A stretch of DNA of 64,000 nucleotides from contig OZ252050.1 of assembly GCA_965247975.1 (NCBI GenBank), forward strand, positions 3,782,001-3,846,000, in the 5' to 3' direction. This stretch comes from Taishania sp965247975 (GTDB lineage Bacteria > Bacteroidota > Bacteroidia > Flavobacteriales_D > Crocinitomicaceae). A program made the translations under genes and the position numbers. Positions 16,836 to 25,447 of this stretch are shown piece after piece; the stretch's first letter is position 1, and the number at the start of each line of letters is the position of its first letter. The notes under the pieces are model-generated. The model saw nothing but the letters and a program-made list of their open reading frames with translations, made no database searches and was not told the origin of the DNA.

Positions 16836-19442
16836 TTACCTTCTTATATCAACGGTGCCATGCCTTAAAACTTTATTATCCTCAACGTCAACACCACGGA
16901 TTATCCAAAAATATGTTCCATCTGTAACCTGGTTCCCTTTTTGATCCAAACCGTTCCATTTTGCGCCTAAATCGTTAGATTCAAACACAACATTTCCCCA
17001 TCGATTTATTATTTGCCATGTTGTTAAGTGAAACCCTTGCGCATTGATTGGTTGAAAAAATTCGTTAACACCATTTTGATTCGGAGTAAACACATTCGGC
17101 ATGACAAGTATGAACGGCACTGGGACTGAAACCTCCGAATTACAATTAAAATCTTTATTCATCTTCATTTTCATGAGAAAAACGTCATCAGGAATTCCGT
17201 TAAAACTAGCATCATTATATGACCCGGCAGGACCTTCAACCACAGGGAAAGAACTTTCATCTATGACATGACTCCACTCTCCTGTCATCCACAAATTTTC
17301 CGACTTATCTAATGTTATTGCACAACGAAAATTACGTCCATTACCTCCAATATAGGTTGCCCCTCGAAGAATGCCTTCCGCAGAAAATGCGCATAAAAAC
17401 TGATTTCTTTCTCCAGCAGATTGGGCTACATGATGGCAGTTTTCACAAAATTTCTTGGTTGCTATATTATAGCTTTCAGTTTCAAATCCAAGATAAACGT
17501 TTCCACAGGAATCAGAGGTAATCATATTACTTTGAAAATATTTTTGCTTAGAAATTATTGGATTAGTATTCGATGCATATTCGTTATAGGGCCCTCCAAT
17601 ATAAGTACCCCAATCTATAGCTCCATTTGGGCTAAATTTAAAAAAATACAAATCTATTTCTCCAGCATGTATACTCCCATTTGTAACAGGTAAATCTGTA
17701 GAATTGGTTAAGCCTGAAATATAAATAAAATCCTGTTGATCGACAAAAACATCCAGCCCCCAATCTTGATCATTTCCACCAAAAAAAGTTCCCCAAATTA
17801 GATTTCCAGAAGAATCAAATTTGTTAAGATAAGAGTCAACATTGTTCGATAATACTCCATCGAAAAAACCAGAATCGTCTAAAATTGGAAATTCATCACT
17901 TTGCGTATTTCCAGTAATGTAAATATTTCCTTGAGAATCCGTTGCTATTCCTAACGAGTTATCATTTCTACTACCACCAATCGCTGTAGACCAAGTTAAA
18001 TTTTTATTTTGATCAAATTTGGAAATGAAAGCATCTTGTTGTGATCCAACAACAGACTCCATATAAAAAGATCCAGCGTCAAAAAATGGCACGCCAGGAC
18101 TAGTTGACAAGCCAGCAACAATTAAGTTATTGTTTACATCAATTTCTACAGAATTCACAACTAAACCGACAGGTGCTCCATAATGTGTAGCCCATTTGCG
18201 TTCTCCATCTTCATTGAATTCCATTATAAACCCAGTGTCAGATGTTAACGAATTATAAGTCTGATAAAAACCACCATTATCTTTTACGGGGAAATCTGAA
18301 GAGGATGTATAGCCAACAAAAAAGACATTGTCATTTTGGTCTATGGCAACATCTCTAATTTCTTCACTGCCACTACCGTCATAATTTGTTACCCACAAAC
18401 GTTGACCATTATTATCGAACTTTAAAATCAATGCTCCCCAACTTTCAGTAAAAGCCCCTTGAAAATAAGATACACCGTTATCATACAAAGGGCATGTCAT
18501 CGACCGTCGATAACCTCCAACATATACATTTTGTTTGGAATCCGTGGCAATACATGTTCCACCTTCCGCGAGTTCTCCGCCATAAAAAGTTGACCATGTA
18601 ACAACAGGGTCAATAATAATTATTTCATTTAAATCGTTGTTTTGAATTGTATTTGAAATGTTTTCAGGTAAATTTATTCCAAATGTTGTTGTCTTGCCAT
18701 TAACGAAATTATTTTTAACAGACACAAACTTGTAATTGCTTTCTATTATCTTATCATTTAAAAAACTCATTGGAGCCGCATCAATAAAATCTCCATAACT
18801 CGTTGAAATAAGGATATTACCATTCAAAAGCTGTGCAGAATTTATCGAGTTATATGCCATAAGGATATCTGACGGATTAGCTCCTGAATGCATTATGAAA
18901 TCGTATTTTAATCCATAATGGTCAGATATATATATTTCCCAATCAATGAAAGGATATACATTTGGTACAATTAGTTTTCTATACTCTTTTATATTCAATA
19001 TTCCATCAGGCACATTTGGATTAAAGAAATTAAATACACCATTATTTCCAGGAAATAGGGTAATAATATCTTTTGACTCAATCTTAGCACCTAGCAAATC
19101 TAAATCAATGCGTTCCCACTTTATTTTTTCATTCTCTCTCCCTCCTGTTTCAGAACAGCCTTCATCGAATTCATTTACCTCATAGAGAAAATAACTTAGT
19201 CCTCTATTAGTTAAGTATATTTTAACTCCAGGTGCGTTTAATTCAAATAATGCATTTATTTGATTTGTGTCGTTAACTTGCCCAAGTTGACCTTTATTTT
19301 CAATAAAAAAATTTTCAAATTTGGTTGCACTCGAAAACGCATAATTTTCATTGCTTTGTGCTTTACCTGATATTGCCAAAAGTAATACAGATAAACCAGC
19401 AATTAAGGGTTTTAGAAACATTCCTTTATAACTTAATAACAT
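16836..19442 (-). CDS. Large secreted SBBP-repeat protein with gliding-motility/T9SS C-terminal domain
   Basis: An 868-residue exported protein. The signal peptide is at 8-29 (MFLKPLIAGLSVLLLAISG), so an ATG at 19421 is an alternative start. The N-terminal part (about 45-270) has the FFIENKGQ opening of DUF7948-like proteins. Then come many SBBP-type beta-propeller repeats (VFFVGYTSSSDFPV, IYITGNTQSDEFPI, IYISGLTNSTDLPV). The last 90 residues are the gliding-motility-associated C-terminal domain: MPNVFTPNQNGVNEFFQP, WQIINRWGNVVFES, WNGLDQKGNQVTDGTYFW. Such C-termini direct passage through the type IX secretion system. The ligand or function of the propeller is unknown. It appears monocistronic. 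Confidence 0.88.
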   Translation of the reverse strand: MLLSYKGMFLKPLIAGLSVLLLAISGKAQSNENYAFSSATKFENFFIENKGQLGQVNDTNQINALFELNAPGVKIYLTNRGLSYFLYEVNEFDEGCSETGGRENEKIKWERIDLDLLGAKIESKDIITLFPGNNGVFNFFNPNVPDGILNIKEYRKLIVPNVYPFIDWEIYISDHYGLKYDFIMHSGANPSDILMAYNSINSAQLLNGNILISTSYGDFIDAAPMSFLNDKIIESNYKFVSVKNNFVNGKTTTFGINLPENISNTIQNNDLNEIIIIDPVVTWSTFYGGELAEGGTCIATDSKQNVYVGGYRRSMTCPLYDNGVSYFQGAFTESWGALILKFDNNGQRLWVTNYDGSGSEEIRDVAIDQNDNVFFVGYTSSSDFPVKDNGGFYQTYNSLTSDTGFIMEFNEDGERKWATHYGAPVGLVVNSVEIDVNNNLIVAGLSTSPGVPFFDAGSFYMESVVGSQQDAFISKFDQNKNLTWSTAIGGSRNDNSLGIATDSQGNIYITGNTQSDEFPILDDSGFFDGVLSNNVDSYLNKFDSSGNLIWGTFFGGNDQDWGLDVFVDQQDFIYISGLTNSTDLPVTNGSIHAGEIDLYFFKFSPNGAIDWGTYIGGPYNEYASNTNPIISKQKYFQSNMITSDSCGNVYLGFETESYNIATKKFCENCHHVAQSAGERNQFLCAFSAEGILRGATYIGGNGRNFRCAITLDKSENLWMTGEWSHVIDESSFPVVEGPAGSYNDASFNGIPDDVFLMKMKMNKDFNCNSEVSVPVPFILVMPNVFTPNQNGVNEFFQPINAQGFHLTTWQIINRWGNVVFESNDLGAKWNGLDQKGNQVTDGTYFWIIRGVDVEDNKVLRHGTVDIRR

Positions 19443-19653
19443 AAATCTTCTAAAAATTGGATAAAATTAGTTTATTAAATATCTTGTTTTATGAAAATAA
19501 AGCACCTAATTCAAAATGTTCAAATTGATTAGTACTTAATGCACATAAGTAAGCATTTTTTTAGAACTGTAAAATTAAATTTTCTTGATAATAATATTCA
19601 ACTATTAATTATTTTATCAGAGTCAAACACTTAAAAATCACTGACAAAATTTA

Positions 19654-20883
19654 CTACTCATACACCAAATACTTCCCCCTCACCACCATAAAAGCATCCA
19701 ACTCCGCTTTCCAAGACGCGCGGATTTCCGCCTCTGGAACGTTGGCTTTTATCTGCTCAATCAGCTTGCTATTTCCAGCCAGTTGATTAAAGAATTTTCC
19801 GTTGCTCAAGAGTTTTTCCATACCCAATAATTTGTGGGCTTGGATGAAATAGGACAAGTTCAGCGACGTCAACCGTTCTTCGTTTTCTAAATTGTAGCCG
19901 TTGCATAATTTATTCATCAACATGGGCGACTTCGCTCCTTCCATGGGTTTTGGCGTAAACGAAAAATCTGTTTTTGGAAAATCGGGGTGACCGTAAATTT
20001 CAAAGGGTGTTTCCGTTCCACGTCCAACGCTCACAACTGTTCCTTCGAATAGACAAAGACTTGGATATAAATTAATTGCCTTGTCGGACTTCAAATTTGG
20101 TGACGGTGGAATTGGCAAGGAATACTGCGATTGATGCGTGTAATTTTTCAATGGAATAACGGACAACTCACAAACCAATTCGCCAGAAAGCCAACCTTCG
20201 CCATTGATCATTTGACCGTATTCTCCTATCGTCATTCCGTAAACAATCGGCACATTGTGCATGCCAATGAATGATTTATAGGTCGATTCAAGCACAGGAC
20301 CATCGACGTAATGTCCATTTGGATTTGGTCGGTCGAGAATAATGACTGGGATTTTAGCTTCAGCGGCCGCTTCCATGACATAATGTAAGGTCGAAATATA
20401 GGTGTAGAAGCGCACTCCAACGTCTTGAATGTCAAACACAATCACTTCAATGCCTTTCAATTGTTCTTGGGTCGGTTTTTTGTTGCTTCCATACAAAGAA
20501 ACAATAGGAATTCCGGTTTTGGCATCCACCGTACTATTTACTTTTTCTCCAGCATCTGCAACGCCACGAAATCCATGCTCAGGCGAAAATGCTTTTACGA
20601 TGTTGATTCCCAATTTTTGCAAGGAATCAACCAAGTGCGTGGACCCAATCATCGATGTTTGATTACCAACCACCGCCACTTTTTTACCTTGCAATTTCGA
20701 AAGGTAAAGTGCTGTGCGCTCCGCACCAACACTAATTTTCTCGGATTCATTGTCCTTCGAATTTGCTGGTTTTTGGTTCTCAGTTTCTTGTTCAAAAGTT
20801 GTTTGGTTCGTGTTTTTTTGGGTACACGCACAGCTCGATAATCCAATGCCCACAAACATCAAAATTGCAAAAAGGTTTTTCAA
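19654..20883 (-). CDS. namZ: Exo-beta-N-acetylmuramidase NamZ-like lipoprotein (DUF1343)
   Basis: The frame is open to 21069, but a TTG at 20883 gives MKNLFAILMFVGIGLSSC, a textbook lipoprotein signal with the lipobox cysteine at residue 18; this 409-residue form is preferred. The core matches DUF1343: VVGNQTSMIGSTHLVDSL, FSPEHGFRGVADAGEKV, YGSNKKPT, FDIQDVGVRFYTYISTL and ILDRPNPNGHYVDGP. NamZ enzymes remove terminal MurNAc residues from peptidoglycan chains, so a role in wall recycling at the periplasm is likely. It is divergent from the permease gene with only 43 bp between the two TTG starts. Confidence 0.88.
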   Translation of the reverse strand: MKNLFAILMFVGIGLSSCACTQKNTNQTTFEQETENQKPANSKDNESEKISVGAERTALYLSKLQGKKVAVVGNQTSMIGSTHLVDSLQKLGINIVKAFSPEHGFRGVADAGEKVNSTVDAKTGIPIVSLYGSNKKPTQEQLKGIEVIVFDIQDVGVRFYTYISTLHYVMEAAAEAKIPVIILDRPNPNGHYVDGPVLESTYKSFIGMHNVPIVYGMTIGEYGQMINGEGWLSGELVCELSVIPLKNYTHQSQYSLPIPPSPNLKSDKAINLYPSLCLFEGTVVSVGRGTETPFEIYGHPDFPKTDFSFTPKPMEGAKSPMLMNKLCNGYNLENEERLTSLNLSYFIQAHKLLGMEKLLSNGKFFNQLAGNSKLIEQIKANVPEAEIRASWKAELDAFMVVRGKYLVYE

Positions 20884-20926
20884 GGCCAAATGCTTTGTGT
20901 ACTTTAGCGGAGTCAAAAAAAGTAAA

Positions 20927-22639
20927 TTGTCTGTCGAATATTTCATATCAAAACGCATTCTTAAAAGCGAGGTACAAGGTAAGAAAGTTTCTAAAGCCAT
21001 TGTTCGTATCTCTATCATTAGTATTGCACTTGCTGTTGTTGTTAACTTAATCACAATCGCTGTAGTCACTGGATTTCAGAATGAAGTGCGCGACAAAGTA
21101 ACGGGTTTTGGTTCGCACCTTTTCATCATGTCCGCATCCGAAGGAAGTGTCTACGAGTCAGAACCTATAAACAAAAACCAGACCTTTTTAGCTGACTTGA
21201 GAAAAGATCCTCGCATTAATGGCGTTTTTCCTGTGGGCTACAAACCTGTTTTGTTTCAATCAGCAAAAAATGAATCGACCATTAAATTGGCGAATGGAAA
21301 AGATTCAACCTTTACAAATCAAAATATTCAAGGTGGTTTAATCAAAGGCGTGGATGGTTCGTTTGATTTTAAATTTTTCAAAGAAAACTTGGTTGCTGGA
21401 GCCATTCCGAATTTCAACACCAAAGAACCAAGCACAGAATTGTTGATTTCAAAAAAAATTGCAACCGATTTAAACTATAAAATTGGTGACACCATTCGCG
21501 CGTTTTTTGTGCGAGAAATACCATTGATGCGCTTGTTTACCATCAAAGGAATTTACGAAACAGGATTAGAAGAGCACGACAAAAAAATTACCATCGGTGA
21601 TTTGCGGATTGTGCAAGAGTTAAATGATTGGGGAATTACGTCATCCATTGAAATTGATGATACTTTGTTGATGACTCCCGGGTATGAAAATGAATTCATC
21701 GTGCGCGCAGTTGCAACTGGTGGACAAGGACGTTTTCGCTACGATTGGGGTGATGGATTTGAGCAATACGGTGCGAAAGCTTACAACGCGTTTTCGGACA
21801 AAACGTACCGCATTATTTTTTCTGATTATTTGAGTCGTTTGGATGGTCAAGGTGAAAAATCGAGCATGGCGGATACTTCGTATTTGAAAATTGCTGTGAA
21901 GGGAAATGTGCAATCTTCCAATGATTTTGAAACGAATGAAATTGGAGAATTGATCCGAAATTATTCAGACAATTCTGGTTTACGTTACTCAATCAAAGCA
22001 AGCGAAAAGGAAGTCTTTTTTGAACATACCAACGGATCTGGAAGTTATCAAAACTACGTTGGTGGATTTGAAATTTCGCTCAAAAACTGGGAAGACCTAG
22101 AACAAGTTGGAAAAGACGTGAAAAAGAAAGTCGCTTTTATTCCAACGCCTAGCGGAGAATTACTGAAAGTGACTTCGATACTCGACAACGAGAGCGATAT
22201 TTTTATCTGGCTCGATTTCTTGGATCTAAACGTTTTGATTATTCTAGTGCTGATGATTTTGATCGGAATCATCAACATGGGTTCGGCACTTTTAGTGTTG
22301 ATTTTAATTCGCACCAACTTTATTGGTGTTTTAAAATCGATGGGCGCAACGAATTGGACCATTCGCAAAATCTTTTTAGCCCAGGCTTCTTTTCTAATTC
22401 TCCGAGGAATGTTGATTGGAAATCTCATTGGCGTTGGATTTTGTTTGCTTCAATCGTATTTTAATATCATTCCGTTGAATCCAGAAGTTTACTATTTAAA
22501 TGCAGTTCCAATCGAACTGAATTTTTGGAGCTGGTTTATTTTAAACTTAGGAACGCTTTTGGTTTGTGTTGCCGCATTGATTATTCCGAGTATTGTGATT
22601 ACGAGGATAAGTCCTGCGAAGGCGGTTAGGTTCAATTGA
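20927..22639 (+). CDS. LolE/FtsX-family ABC permease with extra periplasmic insertion
   Basis: The TTG at 20927 yields LSVEYFISKRILKSE at the front, the normal opening of the LolC/E permease family; the frame is open further upstream but that would run across the divergent namZ start. The 570-residue protein has one N-terminal membrane helix (IVRISIISIALAVVVNLITI), a long periplasmic domain and three C-terminal helices with the FtsX-type motif GVLKSMGATNWTIRKIFL. The family usually has about 400 residues. Here about 135 extra residues (roughly 21650-22060) interrupt the periplasmic domain and include AVATGGQGRFRYDWGDG, which resembles a PKD-type Ig fold. Lipoprotein transfer to the outer membrane is the probable function. 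The ATPase is not in the window. Confidence 0.85.
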   Translation: MSVEYFISKRILKSEVQGKKVSKAIVRISIISIALAVVVNLITIAVVTGFQNEVRDKVTGFGSHLFIMSASEGSVYESEPINKNQTFLADLRKDPRINGVFPVGYKPVLFQSAKNESTIKLANGKDSTFTNQNIQGGLIKGVDGSFDFKFFKENLVAGAIPNFNTKEPSTELLISKKIATDLNYKIGDTIRAFFVREIPLMRLFTIKGIYETGLEEHDKKITIGDLRIVQELNDWGITSSIEIDDTLLMTPGYENEFIVRAVATGGQGRFRYDWGDGFEQYGAKAYNAFSDKTYRIIFSDYLSRLDGQGEKSSMADTSYLKIAVKGNVQSSNDFETNEIGELIRNYSDNSGLRYSIKASEKEVFFEHTNGSGSYQNYVGGFEISLKNWEDLEQVGKDVKKKVAFIPTPSGELLKVTSILDNESDIFIWLDFLDLNVLIILVLMILIGIINMGSALLVLILIRTNFIGVLKSMGATNWTIRKIFLAQASFLILRGMLIGNLIGVGFCLLQSYFNIIPLNPEVYYLNAVPIELNFWSWFILNLGTLLVCVAALIIPSIVITRISPAKAVRFN

Positions 22640-22770
22640 GGTTTGGTTGATTGATTAAGCATTGGGATTGTCAATTTCATTAAATGTAAATTTGAGTTTT
22701 AATATTTAATAGTTTTAAGAATTGAACAGATTGATTGAAGTTTTCGGTTGTTTAACTTAATTACATAACA

Positions 22771-23217
22771 ATGAATAATGATCTAATTTTGTTGAAGAAT
22801 GCCTTTATTGTTGAACTTAAATCAAACTTTGGTTTTGAGCCATCAGATGAGATTCTAATAGAATCTGCGGAAGATATTACTGAACTTAAGGCTTTACGAA
22901 AAAAGTTAATTTCAAAACAAGTAGAAATTCTTAGAGAAGCTACCAAAGAACTTTTTAAAGTGGGAAAAATAACTAATAAGAGCCTCATAATAAGAGTTGA
23001 ATTAACAAAACAATATGCTAAGATGTGGGAACTTTATGAAATCGCATATAGAATAGCTAATAAAATACCAAATCCTAAGACACAAAGGAAAAATGCCAGA
23101 AAAAAAGCGCTTGAGAGTGGTACTCCAATTGTGTCTGTCATACACAGTTCTGTTGATAGCGAGTCAAAATCAATAAAGCCAATTTACACACCAATGGGTG
23201 GACAAAGAAAAAGCTAA
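22771..23217 (+). CDS. Hypothetical protein, helical, basic C-terminus
   Basis: This 148-residue protein has an ATG start and a charged helical body (IESAEDITELKALRKKLI, EILREATKELFKVGK). A lysine/arginine-rich segment (NPKTQRKNARKKALESG) and a short polar tail follow. There is no signal peptide or membrane segment. I do not recognise a family. It begins an AT-rich patch of small genes (22.7-25.2 kb) between housekeeping blocks, which suggests accessory DNA. Its reading frame is clean over the whole length, so it is probably a real gene. Confidence 0.6.
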   Translation: MNNDLILLKNAFIVELKSNFGFEPSDEILIESAEDITELKALRKKLISKQVEILREATKELFKVGKITNKSLIIRVELTKQYAKMWELYEIAYRIANKIPNPKTQRKNARKKALESGTPIVSVIHSSVDSESKSIKPIYTPMGGQRKS

Positions 23218-23526
23218 CTATGAGCAACTTGGCTTAATCTCTTTAAAGCGCACTCTAACCAGGCGTTAATCCATGAAACAGCGTACAAATTTGATGGGAA
23301 AAATTTTGAATTCTTCATTAATAGATTGGTGCATTTAAATTGTTTCGTTTCGGACATTAAACTCAATCAGATAGATATCGGGAGCGTGGTTATTTTGTTA
23401 TTTTAAAGAACTAACGCAATTCATTTTTAGAGTTTACAATCGCCGCTCTGAAAAATCTCATCGAACGACGATTATGACATCACAAGGAAAATCTAAATAA
23501 TAAAATCACATAACGATTAAAAAAAA
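23218..23526. other. Intergenic region without a supported gene
   Basis: About 310 nt of AT-rich DNA. One plus-strand frame without ATG stays open for about 60 codons (around 23224-23405, containing AYKFDGKNFEFFINRL), which could be a gene relic, but nothing supports expression. No repeat or RNA structure stands out. Confidence 0.3.
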
Positions 23527-23578
23527 TTCACTTAAAGTGAATTTTTTCACTCAGAGTAAATTTTATTAGTTATATTTG
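23527..23578 (+). promoter_or_regulatory. Tandem palindromic operators overlapping a promoter
   Basis: Two contiguous 19-bp units, TTCACTTAAAGTGAATTTT (23527-23545) and a copy with three changes (23546-23564), lie directly before a -7 box TATATTTG (23571-23578). The first unit sits in a perfect 27-nt inverted repeat (13-nt arms, 23521-23547). The second unit covers where the -33 element should be, so the array looks like a repressor site, possibly for the XRE protein encoded 430 nt downstream. Confidence 0.6.
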
Positions 23579-23598
23579 TATCATTAAATAACAAGTAT

Positions 23599-23847
23599 AT
23601 GATAATAATAAATCAAAAATCAGTGGTCCGAGATGCAATTGAGTTGTCTTATTGGGTTGCAGTTTGCTATTCTCAAACTTCAGATTCGGTGTTAGAAGAA
23701 TTGGCAGAAAAAGTCGTTCAGAGGGCTGAACTACTAGAATTAGCAGAAAACTCAACAGAGTTTAACATTTTTGATACACTCACGATGGAGTTTTATGCAT
23801 CGTATTTAGAGTTGTATTATTATGTGAAACGTGAAAATTTAGGGTAA
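23599..23847 (+). CDS. Small acidic hypothetical protein
   Basis: Eighty-two residues, almost entirely helical by composition, with alternating acidic and hydrophobic positions (DSVLEELAEKVVQRAELLELAENS) and an aromatic C-terminal helix (LTMEFYASYLELYYYVKREN). No known family is recognised. A -7 box and the double operator lie 20-70 nt upstream, which supports that it is expressed. It may form a regulated unit with the downstream XRE regulator, though 147 nt separate them. The acidic, all-helical nature would fit a small binding or inhibitor protein; this is speculation. Confidence 0.6.
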   Translation: MIIINQKSVVRDAIELSYWVAVCYSQTSDSVLEELAEKVVQRAELLELAENSTEFNIFDTLTMEFYASYLELYYYVKRENLG

Positions 23848-23994
23848 TGTTTGTATCCAACTATTTTTCGTTTCACTACTCACGTTCTCCTTGACTTAAT
23901 TAACTCAAGGTTTGAGACTTCATATACTTAAAATTTAAACCGTTATAATCTCTACGGAAAATGAGAATATAAAATAACTTAAAAAACAAAAACA

Positions 23995-24372
23995 ATGGCA
24001 GATTCAGAAAATATGATTCCCATGGCACTTACAGAAGTGATGAGGAAACATGGATTTCGACAAGTCGATATTGTAAAAAAGACGGGTTTATCAAGTTCAT
24101 ATATTTCCATGGTACTTAATGGACAACGCACACCTGAAATTTATAAGCTAAAAGAAATTTGCTCTGCTCTCGAAATGAGTTTAAGTGCTTTCTTTTTGAA
24201 AGTAGCTGAACTGGAAAAAGGTAATTCGAAAAATCCAGAGTTCACGAAAGCATTCGAAATTTTAGCAAGAATAGATCGATTAAGTCGTGACGATGATTCA
24301 GAAGGTGACAATGGAATTGGGGAAGCACCTCAAAGCCATACCCCTATTGAAATGGAAGTGGCAATTTATTAA
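23995..24372 (+). CDS. XRE-family helix-turn-helix regulator
   Basis: A 125-residue protein with an N-terminal XRE DNA-binding domain (residues about 10-65): VMRKHGFRQVDIVKKTGLSS, then YISMVLNGQRTPEIYKLKEI. The C-terminal 50 residues are acidic and probably disordered (DRLSRDDDSEGDNG). No toxin-like gene is fused or immediately adjacent, and the neighbour at 23599 is a weak candidate partner. It may bind the tandem 19-bp palindromes before 23599 or the 17-nt palindrome just after its own stop. A strong terminator follows at 24508-24536. Confidence 0.85.
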   Translation: MADSENMIPMALTEVMRKHGFRQVDIVKKTGLSSSYISMVLNGQRTPEIYKLKEICSALEMSLSAFFLKVAELEKGNSKNPEFTKAFEILARIDRLSRDDDSEGDNGIGEAPQSHTPIEMEVAIY

Positions 24373-24382
24373 AGTATTAACA

Positions 24383-24399
24383 GATATCAAATTGATATC
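24383..24399. repeat. 17-nt perfect palindrome after the XRE gene
   Basis: GATATCAA at 24383-24390 and TTGATATC at 24392-24399 form a perfect inverted repeat around one base, 11 nt after the XRE stop. It has no T run, so it is more like a protein-binding site than a terminator. Confidence 0.4.
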
Positions 24400-24507
24400 A
24401 TAATTTTAATTTAGATGAAAAAAAAACAAATTATCATTCCTCATTGCATGAGGGGTTAGTTTTCATTTACAATGAAGTAAAGTTTAATCATATCTTTATT
24501 AGAATAG

Positions 24508-24536
24508 AAAGGTCGTCATTTTATGACGGCCTTTTT
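24508..24536 (+). terminator. Rho-independent terminator
   Basis: AAAGGTCGTCAT (24508-24519) pairs with ATGACGGCCTTT (24523-24534, one G-U pair) with a 3-nt loop and ends in T5. It lies 136 nt after the XRE stop. The rest of the 335-nt gap between the XRE gene and the gene ending at 24708 shows only a small CCTCAT/ATGAGG hairpin at 24439-24453. Confidence 0.8.
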
Positions 24537-24707
24537 ACGTCTAAGAAATCTTTCCGTCGTAATCGAAAAAGGACATTGGAAATGTGATGAATTGGTAATA
24601 AGCTGAAAGATTAAACATTTTTAATTTTACACTGTGATTTACCCGCGAACGTTTAAGAAAATCCAACAGTTCCAAAACAAATTCCCACTATAACAAAAAA
24701 GCGATCT

Positions 24708-25187
24708 TTAAACCAATCTCCAAACAAATATGATCGTCACAATACTTGTACTAATTATCGTTAGTAAAGAATAGTTTGTTGTTTTTTTATTAAAACTATC
24801 CAGTCTTTGAGGAATTTCATTGATAGGTATGTTTTTGATATTTGATTTGAATCTGTTCATCTCCATCATTTGGTATTCAACATATATTAAAATAGAAAGA
24901 TTAATGAGAGGAATTACAATAATATATGTTGAAACAGAGCTATCAAGTTGAGTAAGTGCAAAGAATCCTGCGATTAATATGTTATTAAACGAAAACAACT
25001 TATCATGAATTCTGTCAAAATGTTTAAATATGCCTGTTACACCTTCCTTTTCAGCTGTTTCTATGTTCTGATATTCTGGCGCAACCTTTTCCTTTATTAC
25101 TTCGATTAATTCGTTGGTTTCCTTTAATTTGCTGAGTATTTCTTCGTTAGTTTCCATTTGACTAATAATTACTAAATAGTTTTTCAT
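24708..25187 (-). CDS. Hypothetical membrane protein
   Basis: A 159-residue protein (149 if the second ATG at 25157, METNEEILSKL, is used). An N-terminal amphipathic or coiled-coil segment (NEEILSKLKETNELIEVIKE) is followed by three predicted membrane segments: FSFNNILIAGFFALTQ, TYIIVIPLINLSILIYV and the C-terminal LLTIISTSIVTIIFVW. I do not recognise a family. It lies just downstream of the duplicated accC tail and may have been brought in with it. No partner gene is nearby. Confidence 0.6.
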   Translation of the reverse strand: MKNYLVIISQMETNEEILSKLKETNELIEVIKEKVAPEYQNIETAEKEGVTGIFKHFDRIHDKLFSFNNILIAGFFALTQLDSSVSTYIIVIPLINLSILIYVEYQMMEMNRFKSNIKNIPINEIPQRLDSFNKKTTNYSLLTIISTSIVTIIFVWRLV

Positions 25188-25218
25188 TTCAAAGTCTTCA
25201 AAAATAAACTACATAATC

Positions 25219-25300
25219 AAAAAAGAGGTCTTTTAACCTCTTTTTCTTTTCTCAATGTTCGTTTAAACCTCAAAAGTTTCCATGAATTTTGTTGTGAAAT
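25219..25300. repeat. Copy A of duplicated accC tail and terminator (82 bp)
   Basis: This segment aligns without gaps to 25448-25529, with 75 of 82 bases equal. Read on the minus strand in the accC frame it encodes FTTKFMETFEV and a stop, compared with FTTKFMETFEF in the real gene; two of the three coding differences are silent. It also includes a hairpin AAAAGAGGT/ACCTCTTTT with flanking A/T runs. Confidence 0.9.
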
Positions 25301-25341
25301 ATCATGTGTAAATGTTAATTTTTTGTTAAAACAATTCAGTA

Positions 25342-25383
25342 TTTTATACAAATCTGGTAGTCGACTACCAGATTTGTATAAAA
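25342..25383. repeat. Perfect 42-nt palindrome
   Basis: The sequence is its own reverse complement across 42 nt (21-bp arms, no loop) with the core TGGTAGTCGACTACCA. Outside it, CAGTATT (25337-25343) and AATACTG (25403-25409) form a further wider inverted pair. It lies between the two copies of the accC tail and does not resemble the GC-rich terminators elsewhere in the window. Confidence 0.9.
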
Positions 25384-25447
25384 AAGCTTGGTTTAATTAG
25401 TCAATACTGATCCCATTTAAATCACACTAAAAAATTTCCTAGAAACA

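Noticed and set aside
16836..19442. A glycoside hydrolase or peptidase role for the 868-residue T9SS protein
   Set aside because: Only SBBP-like propeller repeats and the export domain are visible; no catalytic motif was found.
20714..20926. N-terminal extension of the permease frame (71 residues before TTG 20927)
   Set aside because: It overlaps the start and signal region of the divergent namZ gene and does not look like a permease N-terminus.
20884..21069. N-terminal extension of namZ (62 residues)
   Set aside because: It would hide a perfect lipoprotein signal and runs over the permease coding sequence on the other strand.
24420..24466. 14-codon ORF (MKKKQIIIPHCMRG) as a leader peptide for attenuation
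   Set aside because: It is followed by a small CCTCAT hairpin, but no downstream gene on the same strand would be controlled, since a full terminator comes next and the next gene is on the opposite strand.
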